Shown here: one piece after another, positions 51,718 through 60,260 of the stretch
How the letters are laid out: the number at the start of each line of letters is the position of its first letter
Position numbering within the stretch: the stretch's first letter is position 1
From: Singulisphaera acidiphila DSM 18658
GTDB lineage: Bacteria; Planctomycetota; Planctomycetia; Isosphaerales; Isosphaeraceae
DNA length: 64,000 nt
Assembly (NCBI RefSeq): GCF_000242455.2
Contig: NC_019892.1
Span: forward strand, 5,022,001-5,086,000
Direction of reading: 5' to 3'
Program-made: the position numbers and the translations under genes
Notes under the pieces: model-generated
The model's input: only the letters and a program-made list of their open reading frames with translations
The model's database searches: none
Told to the model about the DNA's origin: nothing

Positions 51718-52302
51718 CTATTGGAGGATGACGCCGAGATCCAAGCCCGCCGTCCCATCCGGATCAAGGGAGGCGGAGTAGGTGACAGAATTATCTGCAC
51801 CTACAAGGTACTGCTCCGAATAATTGGAGTAGGGGACCCACGAGTCCGATAATATTGCTCCAACGTTCACAGTGGCGAGGTGTCCGCCTTGAGGTTGGGC
51901 CTGAATATTCACGATCGATCCAGCCCATGAACTCATGTTGTTGGCAAATGCTGAAAAATACGCTGTGCGAGCAGTGGGAACGGCCGTGAAGCCGGAGATT
52001 AGGGACGCCATCTGCTGGTAGAGTTGCTTGTCCGTAGAATCAAGACCGAGACCAGAGTCAACATTGACCCAAGGGATCGGCGGAATCGCGTCGTTTGCCA
52101 TCAGAAGGTTTGCCGCTGCAACCCCTCCAAGATCCTTCGTCGCCACCGGAATCGAGGCGCCCTCGAATTGCATTATCCTCGTGTTTCTGACGTTCTTGCG
52201 CGATCTGTGATGTTGTGCGTAATGGGTTCCAACAAGGGCCACGAGTAGAACCACCAAGAGAATCATCGCGAAACGATTCTTGAATCGCATAAGAGATCTC
52301 AT
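51718..52302 (-). CDS. Membrane-anchored hypothetical protein
   Basis: About 194 residues from the ATG at 52302 (52290 is an alternative; neither has a strong ribosome site). An N-terminal helix (FAMILLVVLLVALVGTHYA) anchors an extracytoplasmic domain. The rest has segments such as IPPIPWVNVDSGLGLDSTDK, LISGFTAVPTARTAYFSAFA and LGVILQ at the end. Base composition is AT-richer than the surroundings. No family was recognised. It may take part in the cell envelope, but nothing in the context supports a specific role. Confidence 0.55.
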   Translation of the reverse strand: MRSLMRFKNRFAMILLVVLLVALVGTHYAQHHRSRKNVRNTRIMQFEGASIPVATKDLGGVAAANLLMANDAIPPIPWVNVDSGLGLDSTDKQLYQQMASLISGFTAVPTARTAYFSAFANNMSSWAGSIVNIQAQPQGGHLATVNVGAILSDSWVPYSNYSEQYLVGADNSVTYSASLDPDGTAGLDLGVILQ

Positions 52303-52553
52303 TGATTGGGAAATCTTAAATGGTAAAGTAGTCTTGCTGGTCTTTGTTGTCGTGGCCTTGAAGGCTTTCAACGGCCACCTCTGGAGGTTTCCACCGCCAT
52401 CAGGAATCAATAATGCCAGGGTTTGGTCCGTTGTCGAGAAAGGCTTAGAAGCGTCCCAGTTCTGGAATTGTGCTAGAGCTGACATGCTAGCGACGCAATA
52501 AGTTTTGGTGTTTTTTTATGCATCTGAATAAAGGGCTTCGGGGGTATTGAGGC

Positions 52554-52859
52554 ATGGATACTGAAGCGGCGAAGGTGAAGGCAGCCCAGATTTTGGCGGA
52601 CCTGGGAATGGCTTCCGTCCCGGGCGATTGGCGTGGCTGTGACGCCATCTGGCCAGCCCTTGAAGAAATGGCCAACGAGGGCTCTACGGTTCTGATCAAG
52701 ATCGACGGCGAGCGGGTGGGTAAGGACGATAATGGGCGGTACACCGTTGCCGTGTCCGGCGGCCCGCTCGGCGAAAATTACTTTCGTATGGACACCATAA
52801 ATCTCGAAGAGGGCCTGGCGAAGGCGATCCTCCACTTTGCACAGGCACGCTGGAAATAA
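52554..52859 (+). CDS. Duplicated 101-residue hypothetical, copy 2
   Basis: 101 residues, about 90% identical to the gene at 48646-48951. Identity runs from about 15 bases before the start to about 20 bases after the stop, so the duplication copied just this gene. Differences include V-to-I, E-to-K in VGKDD and H-to-R in NYFRMD. It lies next to a recombinase remnant. The function is unknown. Confidence 0.7.
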   Translation: MDTEAAKVKAAQILADLGMASVPGDWRGCDAIWPALEEMANEGSTVLIKIDGERVGKDDNGRYTVAVSGGPLGENYFRMDTINLEEGLAKAILHFAQARWK

Positions 52860-53029
52860 CCGGACGCAGGCATGCGTTTTGGATCATGTGAGATTTGTAA
52901 GTGAGAAAATGCTTGAAATAGAGTTGTATGCGGTGCGGCGAGCGTCCCGCACAAGCAGGGCAACCTGCTCCGTCTGGCTTCCACCCCCTCTGAGTTTGCG
53001 ATTGCCAGGTCCAAGCCGTCCCTCAGCAC

Positions 53030-53132
53030 CGGCATCGGAAGATGGAGTAAACCTCCACATCGACGACCTTGACAATGACCCGTGACACGGTGATCGTGCG
53101 GCAGGGCAAGGGGCGGAAGGACCGGGTGATCC
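53030..53132 (+). pseudogene. Tyrosine recombinase (integrase) remnant
   Basis: One plus-strand frame reads DGVNLHIDDLDNDP, and after a shift the next reads DTVIVRQGKGRKDRVIL. Together they reproduce the 'EVxNLxxxDIDxxxxxIxVRQGKGxKDRxVPL' strand pair of phage and XerC/D-type integrases. The catalytic Arg/His/Tyr residues are not present, and the piece is cut off at the 3' end of the peroxidase gene, so it is a dead fragment. Confidence 0.7.
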
Positions 53133-54236
53133 TTATTTTCGTGAGGATGGGGGGGCCGATGGATCCGGGGTGAAACCGCCGGCCGGGAGGACCGGGGCGC
53201 GTTCGAATGACTCGGGGATCGTGCCGGTCAGGCTTCCGAGAAAGGTCACGAGGCTTTTGACCTCGGAGTCGGAGAGTTCGGCGTTGAGCTGGACCTGCGC
53301 CATGATCCGAACGGCGCTCGGCAAGGTACGGACTGCGCCGTCGTGGAAGTAGGGGGGAGTCATCGCGACGTTGCGCAGGCCGGGCACCTTGAATTTGTAG
53401 AGGTCGGCGGGGTCGTTGGTGACGTCGAATCGGCCTTTGTCGATGTTTTGGCTGCCGGTCGCCTTCCAGTAGTCGGAGATCAGGCCGAACTTGCGGAAGC
53501 TGAGGCCGCCGAGTCCTGGCCCTTTGTGGCAGTCGACACAGCCGGTGTCGAGGAACGTCCGGAGGCCGTCGCGTTCGGCCGGCGAGAGGGCGTCGGGCTT
53601 GCCTCGAAGGTAGTCGTCGAACCGGGAGGGCGCGATGAGCGTTCGCTCGTAAGCGCCGATGGCCTTGGCCCAGTTGTCTTCTGAGATGGGATTGGCCTCG
53701 CCGGGGAAGGCTGCCAGGAACAGGGGGGCGTAGCCGGGAATGGCCTTGATGCGGGCCATTGCGGTCGCGTAGTCCGGGTTGCCGAAGCCAGGCCCCAGCA
53801 AGGAGCGCTTCGCCTGCTCCTCGACGTTCGCGAACCGGCCGTCCCAGTGCTGCTTGAAGGCGAGCCCGGCGTTGAGCACCGTGGGGGCGTTGCGGGGGAG
53901 GGACTGGTCGTGCACGCCCAGCGACTTCGGCAGGGCGTCCGTGGCGTTGAGCGCGGGGAGATGGCACCTTGAGCAGCTCACGGCGCCATCGCTGGAAATG
54001 CGCGGGTCGAAGAAGAGTTTGCGGCCCAGTTGAACGCGTTCCGGACTGACCGGGAACTCCGGGGTTGCCATGTCCTTCGGGAGCGGCTCGAAGTGGCTCC
54101 GGGCCTCCTTCAAAAGGTCGGCGTCATCCCCCTCATCTCGCGCGATCGCCAGCGCGGAGCTTGCGACGAGGCCGACGGCGATCAGGCAAGCGACCCTGAT
54201 GCGTCGGGTATCACCGAGAGGCAGTAGCGGTTTCAT
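53133..54236 (-). CDS. Di-haem cytochrome c peroxidase (MauG/CcpA family)
   Basis: 367 residues from the ATG at 54236 (GAGG just upstream), with signal peptide VACLIAVGLVASSALAIA. Two c-type haem motifs are present: VSCSRCHLP (about 90) and GCVDCHKGPG (about 232). Conserved regions VQLGRKLFFDPRISSDGAVS, RNAPTVLNAGLAFKQHWDGR and KVPGLRNVAMTPPYFHDGAV confirm the family, which reduces hydrogen peroxide in the periplasm with electrons from cytochromes. The gene follows a Dps gene by 77 bases on the same strand. Its last ~160 bases are duplicated at 46835-46997. Confidence 0.95.
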   Translation of the reverse strand: MKPLLPLGDTRRIRVACLIAVGLVASSALAIARDEGDDADLLKEARSHFEPLPKDMATPEFPVSPERVQLGRKLFFDPRISSDGAVSCSRCHLPALNATDALPKSLGVHDQSLPRNAPTVLNAGLAFKQHWDGRFANVEEQAKRSLLGPGFGNPDYATAMARIKAIPGYAPLFLAAFPGEANPISEDNWAKAIGAYERTLIAPSRFDDYLRGKPDALSPAERDGLRTFLDTGCVDCHKGPGLGGLSFRKFGLISDYWKATGSQNIDKGRFDVTNDPADLYKFKVPGLRNVAMTPPYFHDGAVRTLPSAVRIMAQVQLNAELSDSEVKSLVTFLGSLTGTIPESFERAPVLPAGGFTPDPSAPPSSRK

Positions 54237-54313
54237 GGGGGCCTCAGCAGGCTTGGGCTCGGGTGAAGAGGGTGCGGCCTTGGGCCGCACCGCTTTGGGT
54301 TTGCCGGCTTCGC

Positions 54314-54796
54314 TCAATGTTCGGCTTGCGAGTGGGCCTCGACGAACCAGAGCCACTTGTCGATGCCGCGCGAGACTTCGGTGAACAGGTCGGCCGTGTC
54401 GAGGTCGCCGAATTCGTTGGCCTCGTCGATCGCCTTCCGCGCGGACTTGCCGAAGGCGGCCAGGGCCGATGAGAGGGCCTCGACGTGGCTCCGTCCGTCG
54501 ATCGCGGTGGCTGGGTATTCGGTCAGGGTCGAACGCTGGGCCACGATCCGCGCGGTCCCCTCGGCCACGCCTCCGAGCTGGACCGCCCGCTCGGCGATCT
54601 CGTCCACGTAGTCTTCGACGGCCGAGTTGATCTCGTCGAACAGCTCGTGGAGGGCGATGAAGCTCGGCCCCTTGACATTCCAGTGGGCCTGCTTGGTTTG
54701 CGTTTGCAGGTCGATGCTGTCGGCCAGTCGTTCGTTGAGCAGCTTGATCGCCTTGATGCGGATTGTCTCGGCCAGATCATTCTTCGTCTTGAACAT
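54314..54796 (-). CDS. dps: Dps-family ferritin-like DNA-protecting protein
   Basis: 160 residues from the ATG at 54796, GGAGG 6 bases upstream. Dps signatures: QTQTKQAHWNVKGPSFIALH (His and Asp/Glu ligands of the inter-subunit ferroxidase site, about 33-52), ELFDEINSAVEDYVDEIAER, and a C-terminal WLWFVEAHSQ helix. The length fits the family. Dps forms a 12-subunit iron-storing shell that consumes hydrogen peroxide. Together with the downstream peroxidase gene it makes an oxidative-stress operon. Confidence 0.95.
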   Translation of the reverse strand: MFKTKNDLAETIRIKAIKLLNERLADSIDLQTQTKQAHWNVKGPSFIALHELFDEINSAVEDYVDEIAERAVQLGGVAEGTARIVAQRSTLTEYPATAIDGRSHVEALSSALAAFGKSARKAIDEANEFGDLDTADLFTEVSRGIDKWLWFVEAHSQAEH

Positions 54797-55193
54797 CACG
54801 GGCCTCCAGGGTGTCTTCTTTTTGGAATGGTGAACCGACCTGATCCGGGGCGTTGACTTCCCCTTTTATGTTTTGGGGGAGGCAATCGCCAAAAGAGGTC
54901 CGGAGGCGGCCGGTTGCCCTCAATCCGTTTCGCGGGGACTGTCGGGAAAACCCTTCATTCGGATTGCCGAAAGTCTTTGCGAAGGGGGGAGACCTTGAGG
55001 GGCATTAACCAGCATGCCAGCGTTTCGTGCACATTGCCAGCTTCCGACCTGACGCATCGACCCTCGGCCTTTTTGTCGTATGATTCACATGCAAGAGGAG
55101 AACGACGTTGGACTCGCGTGTGGCTCATCAAGGTTGGGACGTGCCGAGGCTTGCGCCCTTCTGGCTTGGGAGCGGGCCTTTGACGGAGGAGTG
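54797..55193. other. Promoter spacer between divergent dps and ECF sigma genes
   Basis: About 400 bases. No gene is supported; the frame open from 55080 upstream of the sigma start has no separate ribosome site. No OxyR- or Fur-like site was recognised. Confidence 0.4.
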
Positions 55194-55772
55194 ATGGAGG
55201 ACTTGCCGAGGCAGGATTTGACCCTGATCCTGGGCCGGGCCCGGGCCGGGGACGAGCAGGCCAGGGATGAACTGATCGCCTTGATCTACGACGAGTTGCG
55301 CCAGGTGGCTTCGCGGCTGATGCGGCGGGAGCGGACCGACCACACCCTTTCGCCCACTGCGGTGGTCCACGAGGCGGTCATCCGCCTGCTGGGCGACGCC
55401 GTCTTCGACCGGGCGGCGGATCGGAGCTTTTTGTTCGCCTCGGCTGCCAGGGCGATGCGGGAGGTCCTCATCGACCACGCGCGGCGAAGGGCCGCCGACC
55501 GGCGGGGCGGGGGGCGGCAGCGGATCCCCCTCGACCTGGTCCTGGACTACTTCGACGAGCAAGGGCTGGATGTCGTCGCGGTCCACGAGGCCCTCGACCG
55601 CCTTTCCGCCTGGAACGAGCGCCAGGGGCAGGTCATGACCTTGCGCTACTTCGGCGGCCTGACCGTCCCCGAGGTCGCCGCGGCGCTCGATGTCTCGGTT
55701 GTCACCGTGGAGCGCGACTGGCGCCTGGCGCGGGCCTGGCTCGGCGGTCAACTCCGGGAGGGGGATCTGTGA
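55194..55772 (+). CDS. ECF sigma factor of the planctomycete (TIGR02999-like) group
   Basis: 192 residues. GGAGGAG immediately precedes GTG 55191/ATG 55194. The sequence has the group pattern LIYDELRQVASRLMRRERTD, LSPTAVVHEAVIRLLGDAVF and SFLFASAARAMREVLIDHAR, then VMTLRYFGGLTVPEVAAALD and VSVVTVERDWRLARAWL. Its stop overlaps the GTG start of the kinase gene (GTGA at 55769), so the sigma factor and kinase are made together. The kinase is a likely regulator of this sigma factor or of a shared pathway. Confidence 0.95.
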   Translation: MEDLPRQDLTLILGRARAGDEQARDELIALIYDELRQVASRLMRRERTDHTLSPTAVVHEAVIRLLGDAVFDRAADRSFLFASAARAMREVLIDHARRRAADRRGGGRQRIPLDLVLDYFDEQGLDVVAVHEALDRLSAWNERQGQVMTLRYFGGLTVPEVAAALDVSVVTVERDWRLARAWLGGQLREGDL

Positions 55773-57601
55773 CTCCGGAACGCTGGCGTCAGATCGACGA
55801 CCTGTTCGATGCCGCGCTCCGGCTCGACCCCGCCGCCCGCGCCCCCTGGCTCCGCGAGGCTTGCGGCGACGACGAAGAGCTGCGAACCGAGGTCAGCCGG
55901 CTCCTCGCTGCCGATGCCCGGGCCGAGCGGGACGGGTTCCTGACCCTGCACGAACCCGAGCCGCCGATCAAAGCCGAGGTCCCGGCTCCCGACCACCGGC
56001 CTCGGCCGGTCGACGAGGCCGGCGGATTCACGCCGAAGACGGCGATCTGGGCGAGGACGGGGCCGCAGCCATCGCTGGAGACCCGATCGCTGGCGCAGCA
56101 GCGGTTGCGGGAGATGACGATCATCTACCTCCTCATTGCCGGGATGATGATCTTCTGGAAGTACGCCGTCGTGAGGGATCCGGACTGGACTCAGGCGATC
56201 CCTTACCTCGTCGTCATCACGGTCCTCGGGGCGGTCGCGTTCCGGCTCTCGGGTCCGAAGCCGCTTTCCCCCTCGTTGCTCAAGGCGATGGAGCTGGGGG
56301 TCATCGGGATGGTCGCGGCCGTCTTCGCAATCGCGCAGTACCAGACCATGCTCGACTTCTCGCTGCGCGGGCAACCGATGCGGGCGCAGCTCGTCATGAA
56401 GAATCGGGTGCTGATTACCGCGGTCCTGATCCTCTCTTACGGGATCTACGTCCCGCTGAGCTGGTCGCGTGCGGCCATGGTCGTCGGGCCTCTCGCGCTC
56501 TTGCCGTTTGCGACCTTGCTGACGCTCTATCTCCGCCATCCCAGGACGATGGGGTGGCTGGAGCGGATGGGCCTGGAGGAGGGGACGACTCCGCTGGCGC
56601 TCTTCGGCTTCGATGTCATGCTGCTGCTGATCCTGGCTGCCGGTTCCGCCTCCGGGGCCCACCTGATCTCCCGGCTGCAACGGCAGGTCAAGGAGGCGAG
56701 GCAGCTCGGCCAGTACCGCCTCGGGCGGCGGCTGGGGGCCGGCGGGATGGGGGAAGTGTACCTGGCCGAGCACCAGTTCCTGAAACGCCCTTGCGCCTTG
56801 AAGCTGATCCGGTCCGGCGTCGAGTCCAGCCCGAAGGCCCTGGAGCGATTCGAGCGCGAGGTCCGACTCACCGCCACCCTCTCGCACCCGAACATCGTCG
56901 AGATCTATGACTACGGCCGGACCGAGGACGGCACCTACTATTACGTCATGGAATACCTGCCGGGCCTGAGCCTGGCGGAGCTGGTCGAGCACCACGGCCC
57001 CTTGCCGCCGGCCCGGGTCGTCTATCTTTTACGGCAGGTGGCGCACGCCTTGCGAGAGGCCCACACCCTGGGCCTGATCCACCGCGACATCAAGCCGTCG
57101 AACATCTTCGCCGCGCGCCGGGGCGGGAGCAGCGACGTGGCCAAGCTGCTCGACTTCGGCCTGGTCCGGTCGGCCGCGACGGTCAACGCCCCCCACCTGA
57201 GCGAAGAGGGCCAAATCCTCGGCACCCCGCTCTTCATGTCGCCCGAGCAGGCGACGGGGGGCCGGGAGCTGGACGAGCGGAGCGACATCTATTCGCTGGG
57301 AGTCGTGGCCTACTTCCTGCTGACCGGCCGCCCGCCGTTCGACGAAGGGGGAGGAATTGGCGTCCTGATCGCCCACGCCCGCGACCCGGTCGTCCCCCCG
57401 TCGCAGCTCCGTGCCGGCATCCCCGAAGACCTCGAGCGCATCGTCCTGCGCTGCCTGGCCAAGCCACCCGCCGACCGGTTCCCCAACGCCGAGAGCCTCG
57501 AACTCGCCCTGGCCGCGTGCTCCTGCTCGGGCGATTGGGACCAGGCCCGCGCCTCCCTGTGGTGGCAAGCCGCCGATCGCGCGCCGAGGTCCGCCCCCTG
57601 A
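55769..57601 (+). CDS. Ser/Thr protein kinase with N-terminal membrane domain
   Basis: 610 residues from a GTG start overlapping the sigma stop. The first ~95 residues are the planctomycete kinase N-terminal region (RWRQIDDLFDAALRLDPAAR). Six membrane helices lie between about 115 and 305. The kinase domain is at the C-terminus (about 315-590): RRLGAGGMGEVYLAEHQFLK, PCALKLIRSG, LIHRDIKPSNIFAARRGG, LLDFGLVRS and LFMSPEQATGGR. This order, membrane domain first and kinase last, is the reverse of the other two kinases here. The final 37 bases of its coding sequence before the tail recur at 59382-59418. Confidence 0.93.
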   Translation: MTPERWRQIDDLFDAALRLDPAARAPWLREACGDDEELRTEVSRLLAADARAERDGFLTLHEPEPPIKAEVPAPDHRPRPVDEAGGFTPKTAIWARTGPQPSLETRSLAQQRLREMTIIYLLIAGMMIFWKYAVVRDPDWTQAIPYLVVITVLGAVAFRLSGPKPLSPSLLKAMELGVIGMVAAVFAIAQYQTMLDFSLRGQPMRAQLVMKNRVLITAVLILSYGIYVPLSWSRAAMVVGPLALLPFATLLTLYLRHPRTMGWLERMGLEEGTTPLALFGFDVMLLLILAAGSASGAHLISRLQRQVKEARQLGQYRLGRRLGAGGMGEVYLAEHQFLKRPCALKLIRSGVESSPKALERFEREVRLTATLSHPNIVEIYDYGRTEDGTYYYVMEYLPGLSLAELVEHHGPLPPARVVYLLRQVAHALREAHTLGLIHRDIKPSNIFAARRGGSSDVAKLLDFGLVRSAATVNAPHLSEEGQILGTPLFMSPEQATGGRELDERSDIYSLGVVAYFLLTGRPPFDEGGGIGVLIAHARDPVVPPSQLRAGIPEDLERIVLRCLAKPPADRFPNAESLELALAACSCSGDWDQARASLWWQAADRAPRSAP

Positions 57602-57690
57602 CCAGCGGTCAAGATTGTCGATTGAATTTGTGTTGATTTATTTGATGGTTCGCCTGCCTTTTGTAGCCCCGGAGGGGCGACCGTTAATAG

Positions 57691-59282
57691 CCAGGGGTTT
57701 CACCCTTATCCTTACCAAGAACATTCGTACAGAATCCAGAGTTTCCCCCTGCTTTTTTCGGGCAATCTGGCATAGTCAATGCTTCTCTTGACCCACCCGT
57801 CGGTCTGACGGCCCGGGGCAAGGTACCCTGGCTTGCTCGGATGCTCATCATGAGTCCCACACTGACCGACCCTGAGGCTTGGGCCCAAGCCAATTTCGCC
57901 GGTGCCGATCTGGGCGACAAACGCCGAGAAACGCGGCTGATCCGACTCGCCACGCAAATCGCCGTGGATTCCTCGGCCAGTCTTCCGAAAGCGACGGGCA
58001 ATTGGGACGACCTCAGGGCCGCTTATCGCCTGCTCGACTCCTCGGCCGTCAACTTCCGGGCGATTGCCGAGCCGCATTGGCGTTCGATCCGGGAAACCAG
58101 CCCCGAGATGGCCCTGATCCTTGACGACACCACCGAGATTGATTTCGGATGCACCCGACAGATTCAAGGCGTGGGGCCCGTTGGTACGGGCACGGGTCAG
58201 GGCTTCTTGCTCCACTCCGGATTGATGGTCTCCCACAAGGACGAGGTCGTCTACGGCCTCGCAGGCCAAATTCTCTTTCATCGCAAACCGGTTCCCAAGG
58301 GGGAGAGTCGGACGCAACGCCGCAAACGCGATCGCGAGTCGGAGGTCTGGGGAAAACTCATCGAACTGATCGGTTCCCCGCTCCAAAACACACGCTGGGT
58401 TCACGTCATGGACCGTGGATCCGACGATTTCGAGGTCTATTGCCGCGCCCAGCGTCAGGGCGTCGATTGGGTCGGACGGGTCAAGAGCCTGCACCGACGC
58501 GTCCAGGGTGCCGATGGTCTCGAACGCCCGTTGCAGGAGGAACTCGAATCGGTACCGCAAGCGGGTTGCTTCACGCTCAAGCTGCGGTCTCGTCCCGGAT
58601 TGCCGGCGCGAACCGCCAAGCTCACCGTCACGTTCGTGCGGGCGACGATGCTCGTACCGCGGCAGCCCGCGGACTCGCTGAAGGGTCTCGATCCGCAACC
58701 GATCGCGCAATACGTGGTGTGTGTGCGTGAGGTCGATCCGCCCGCCTCGGTCAAAGAACCGATCGAATGGGTGCTGTACACTTCTCTGGAAGTGGCCTGC
58801 CTTGAGGATGCGTTGCGGATCATTTCCTATTATGAAAAGAGATGGCTGATCGAAGAATGGCACAAAGCGTTGAAATCGGGTTGCAGTGCAGCCGATCATC
58901 AACTCAAGGCGAGCCATCGGCTGGAGGCGCTGACGGGTCTGCTGTCAGTGGTGGCGGTACGGCTCTTGCAGTTGAAAGGGATCGCCCGATCGGAACCGGA
59001 ACGGCCGGCGATCGAAGCCGCCCCGCCAAAATATGTGGCCGTGCTCCGCGCGTTTCGGCGAACGACTGAGGCGTTGCCATGGGGAACGTATCAGTTTTTT
59101 CGGGAGTTGGCGAAACTCGGGGGATTCCTGGGACGGAAGGGGGACGGTGAGCCGGGATGGCAAACGATCTGGAGGGGATGGATGAAGCTCCAAGCGATGG
59201 TTCAGGGGGCTGAGCTGGACCTTCGCTTGGAGTAGCATTACTGCGCAAACGTTCTTGGTAAGGACAAGGGTGAAACCCCTGG
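57691..59282 (+). mobile_element. IS4-family insertion element with long inverted ends
   Basis: One transposase gene is bounded by 32-bp inverted repeats at 57691-57722 and 59251-59282 (31 of 32 matches). The inner parts (TCCTTACCAAGAAC, then similar bases to about +25) look like true IS ends. The outer 17 bases (CCAGGGGTTTCACCC and two more) also belong to the genomic AGCCCCGGAGGGGC-type repeat, present just outside on both sides. So the IS either sits inside a palindromic repeat or has captured it. No simple target duplication is seen. Confidence 0.85.
57841..59235 (+). CDS. IS4-family transposase (Tn5/IS50-like)
   Basis: 464 residues (ATG at 57850 is an alternative start). N-terminal Tn5-type DNA-binding region: WAQANFAGADLGDKRRETRL and PKATGNWDDLRAAYRLLDSS. 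Catalytic DDE residues: ALILDDTTEIDF (first D), WVHVMDRGSDDFE (second D), and the YREK signature in ISYYEKRWLIEEWHKALKSG (E). All three acidic residues and the full length are retained, so the enzyme should be active. It is flanked by intact inverted ends. Confidence 0.95.
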   Translation: MLIMSPTLTDPEAWAQANFAGADLGDKRRETRLIRLATQIAVDSSASLPKATGNWDDLRAAYRLLDSSAVNFRAIAEPHWRSIRETSPEMALILDDTTEIDFGCTRQIQGVGPVGTGTGQGFLLHSGLMVSHKDEVVYGLAGQILFHRKPVPKGESRTQRRKRDRESEVWGKLIELIGSPLQNTRWVHVMDRGSDDFEVYCRAQRQGVDWVGRVKSLHRRVQGADGLERPLQEELESVPQAGCFTLKLRSRPGLPARTAKLTVTFVRATMLVPRQPADSLKGLDPQPIAQYVVCVREVDPPASVKEPIEWVLYTSLEVACLEDALRIISYYEKRWLIEEWHKALKSGCSAADHQLKASHRLEALTGLLSVVAVRLLQLKGIARSEPERPAIEAAPPKYVAVLRAFRRTTEALPWGTYQFFRELAKLGGFLGRKGDGEPGWQTIWRGWMKLQAMVQGAELDLRLE

Positions 59283-59307
59283 GGGATAATCGGCCTATTT
59301 GTGTTCT

Positions 59308-59372
59308 GTAGCCCCGGAGGGGCGACCGTCAGCGTTCGCCTCACGCGTGTGACGGTCGCCCCTCCAGGCTAC
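59308..59372. repeat. Palindromic AGCCCCGGAGGGGC-type intergenic repeat
   Basis: GTAGCCCCGGAGGGGCGACC onwards (59308-59331) is mirrored by GACGGTCGCCCCTCCAGGCTAC-like sequence at 59350-59372, giving a ~22-bp stem with an 18-nt loop. A half copy also flanks the left IS end at 57663-57690. Confidence 0.75.
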
Positions 59373-59381
59373 AAGAGTGCC

Positions 59382-59418
59382 CCTGCTTGGGCGATTGGGA
59401 CCAGGCCCGCGCCTCCCT
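59382..59418 (+). repeat. 37-bp duplicate of the kinase gene 3' end
   Basis: Identical except one base to 57522-57558 (CCTGCTCGGGCGATTGGGAC and the following 17 bases), exactly 1860 bases downstream. It encloses the whole repeat-IS-repeat block in a direct repeat. The 59419-59684 gap holds no supported gene. Confidence 0.85.
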
Positions 59419-59684
59419 AAGGATTGGCCCCCAATGCTCCCGGGGAAACGTGGAATCTCATTGACTCGGAAATTCACGATGAGGTAGGGTCGATGGCTGA
59501 TGCAGAAGCTTGCGATGCTCTCCCGGTGGGAAACCTTTTCTTCTCCGCAACCCAATCGTTTCGGATTCTCGATTCTACTCCTTGCTCTCCTGTCCCCATC
59601 GAGATGCCTCTTGGTGAGTGGACGATCATGAAGAGGAAGAAGAACGCTCCATAATGGCCGCATGAATAATAGGTGAATCAAATT

Positions 59685-60260
59685 ATGAAGATAAATAAAA
59701 TTGCCGTTGTCTGGGCATTTGTGATGCTCTTGGCATGTGGTTATTTGGCGGCCTCCGCCCCGAGCAAGGGCCCGATAAAGAAGCGCAAACTCGCGCCCCA
59801 AGCCCCAGTCCGCATGCCTCGAGAAAATTTCATTCCCACCCCCGAGCAAGTCGCCCAATTCCAAGGGGACGGCAACGACCCGGCTCGCCTCTATACCATC
59901 AAACCAGCCCTGATCGGAGCGGAAGTCAAGGAACGTACGCCGCAAGAGGACAAGCTCTTTGGGCAGGCTACGGCCATCATGCTCCGCGAGCGTCCCGTCC
60001 CCCCCGATCGCGTCCAATTCTTCAAATGGGTGGATGAGGGCGACTTTCACTTTAAAACCTGCGGATGGTCGGCCTGGGTCTACAACGTTACCCCCATTCC
60101 TGGAGGTTTGGGGATCACGTTGAAGGTCTGGCCCAAGGTCACCGGGGATGCCCTGATCGCCAATTCCTACTACGAGGAATATGCCTGGACTGACGGAGTC
60201 CTCACGTATGTGAAGGGCTACGGCAATCCGAAAACTCCGGGGAAAATGGTCCACTGGTAA
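59685..60260 (+). CDS. Secreted hypothetical protein
   Basis: 191 residues from the ATG at 59685 (AGGTG about 10 bases upstream; a GTG at 59673 is an alternative). The signal peptide is KINKIAVVWAFVMLLACGYL, whose Cys may be a lipobox-like residue (LLACG), making a lipoprotein possible. The mature part is Pro/Lys-rich at first (APSKGPIKKRKLAPQAPVRM) and then compact with aromatic residues (CGWSAWVYNVTPIPGGLGIT, YYEEYAWTDGVLTYVKGYGN). No family was recognised. Confidence 0.65.
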   Translation: MKINKIAVVWAFVMLLACGYLAASAPSKGPIKKRKLAPQAPVRMPRENFIPTPEQVAQFQGDGNDPARLYTIKPALIGAEVKERTPQEDKLFGQATAIMLRERPVPPDRVQFFKWVDEGDFHFKTCGWSAWVYNVTPIPGGLGITLKVWPKVTGDALIANSYYEEYAWTDGVLTYVKGYGNPKTPGKMVHW

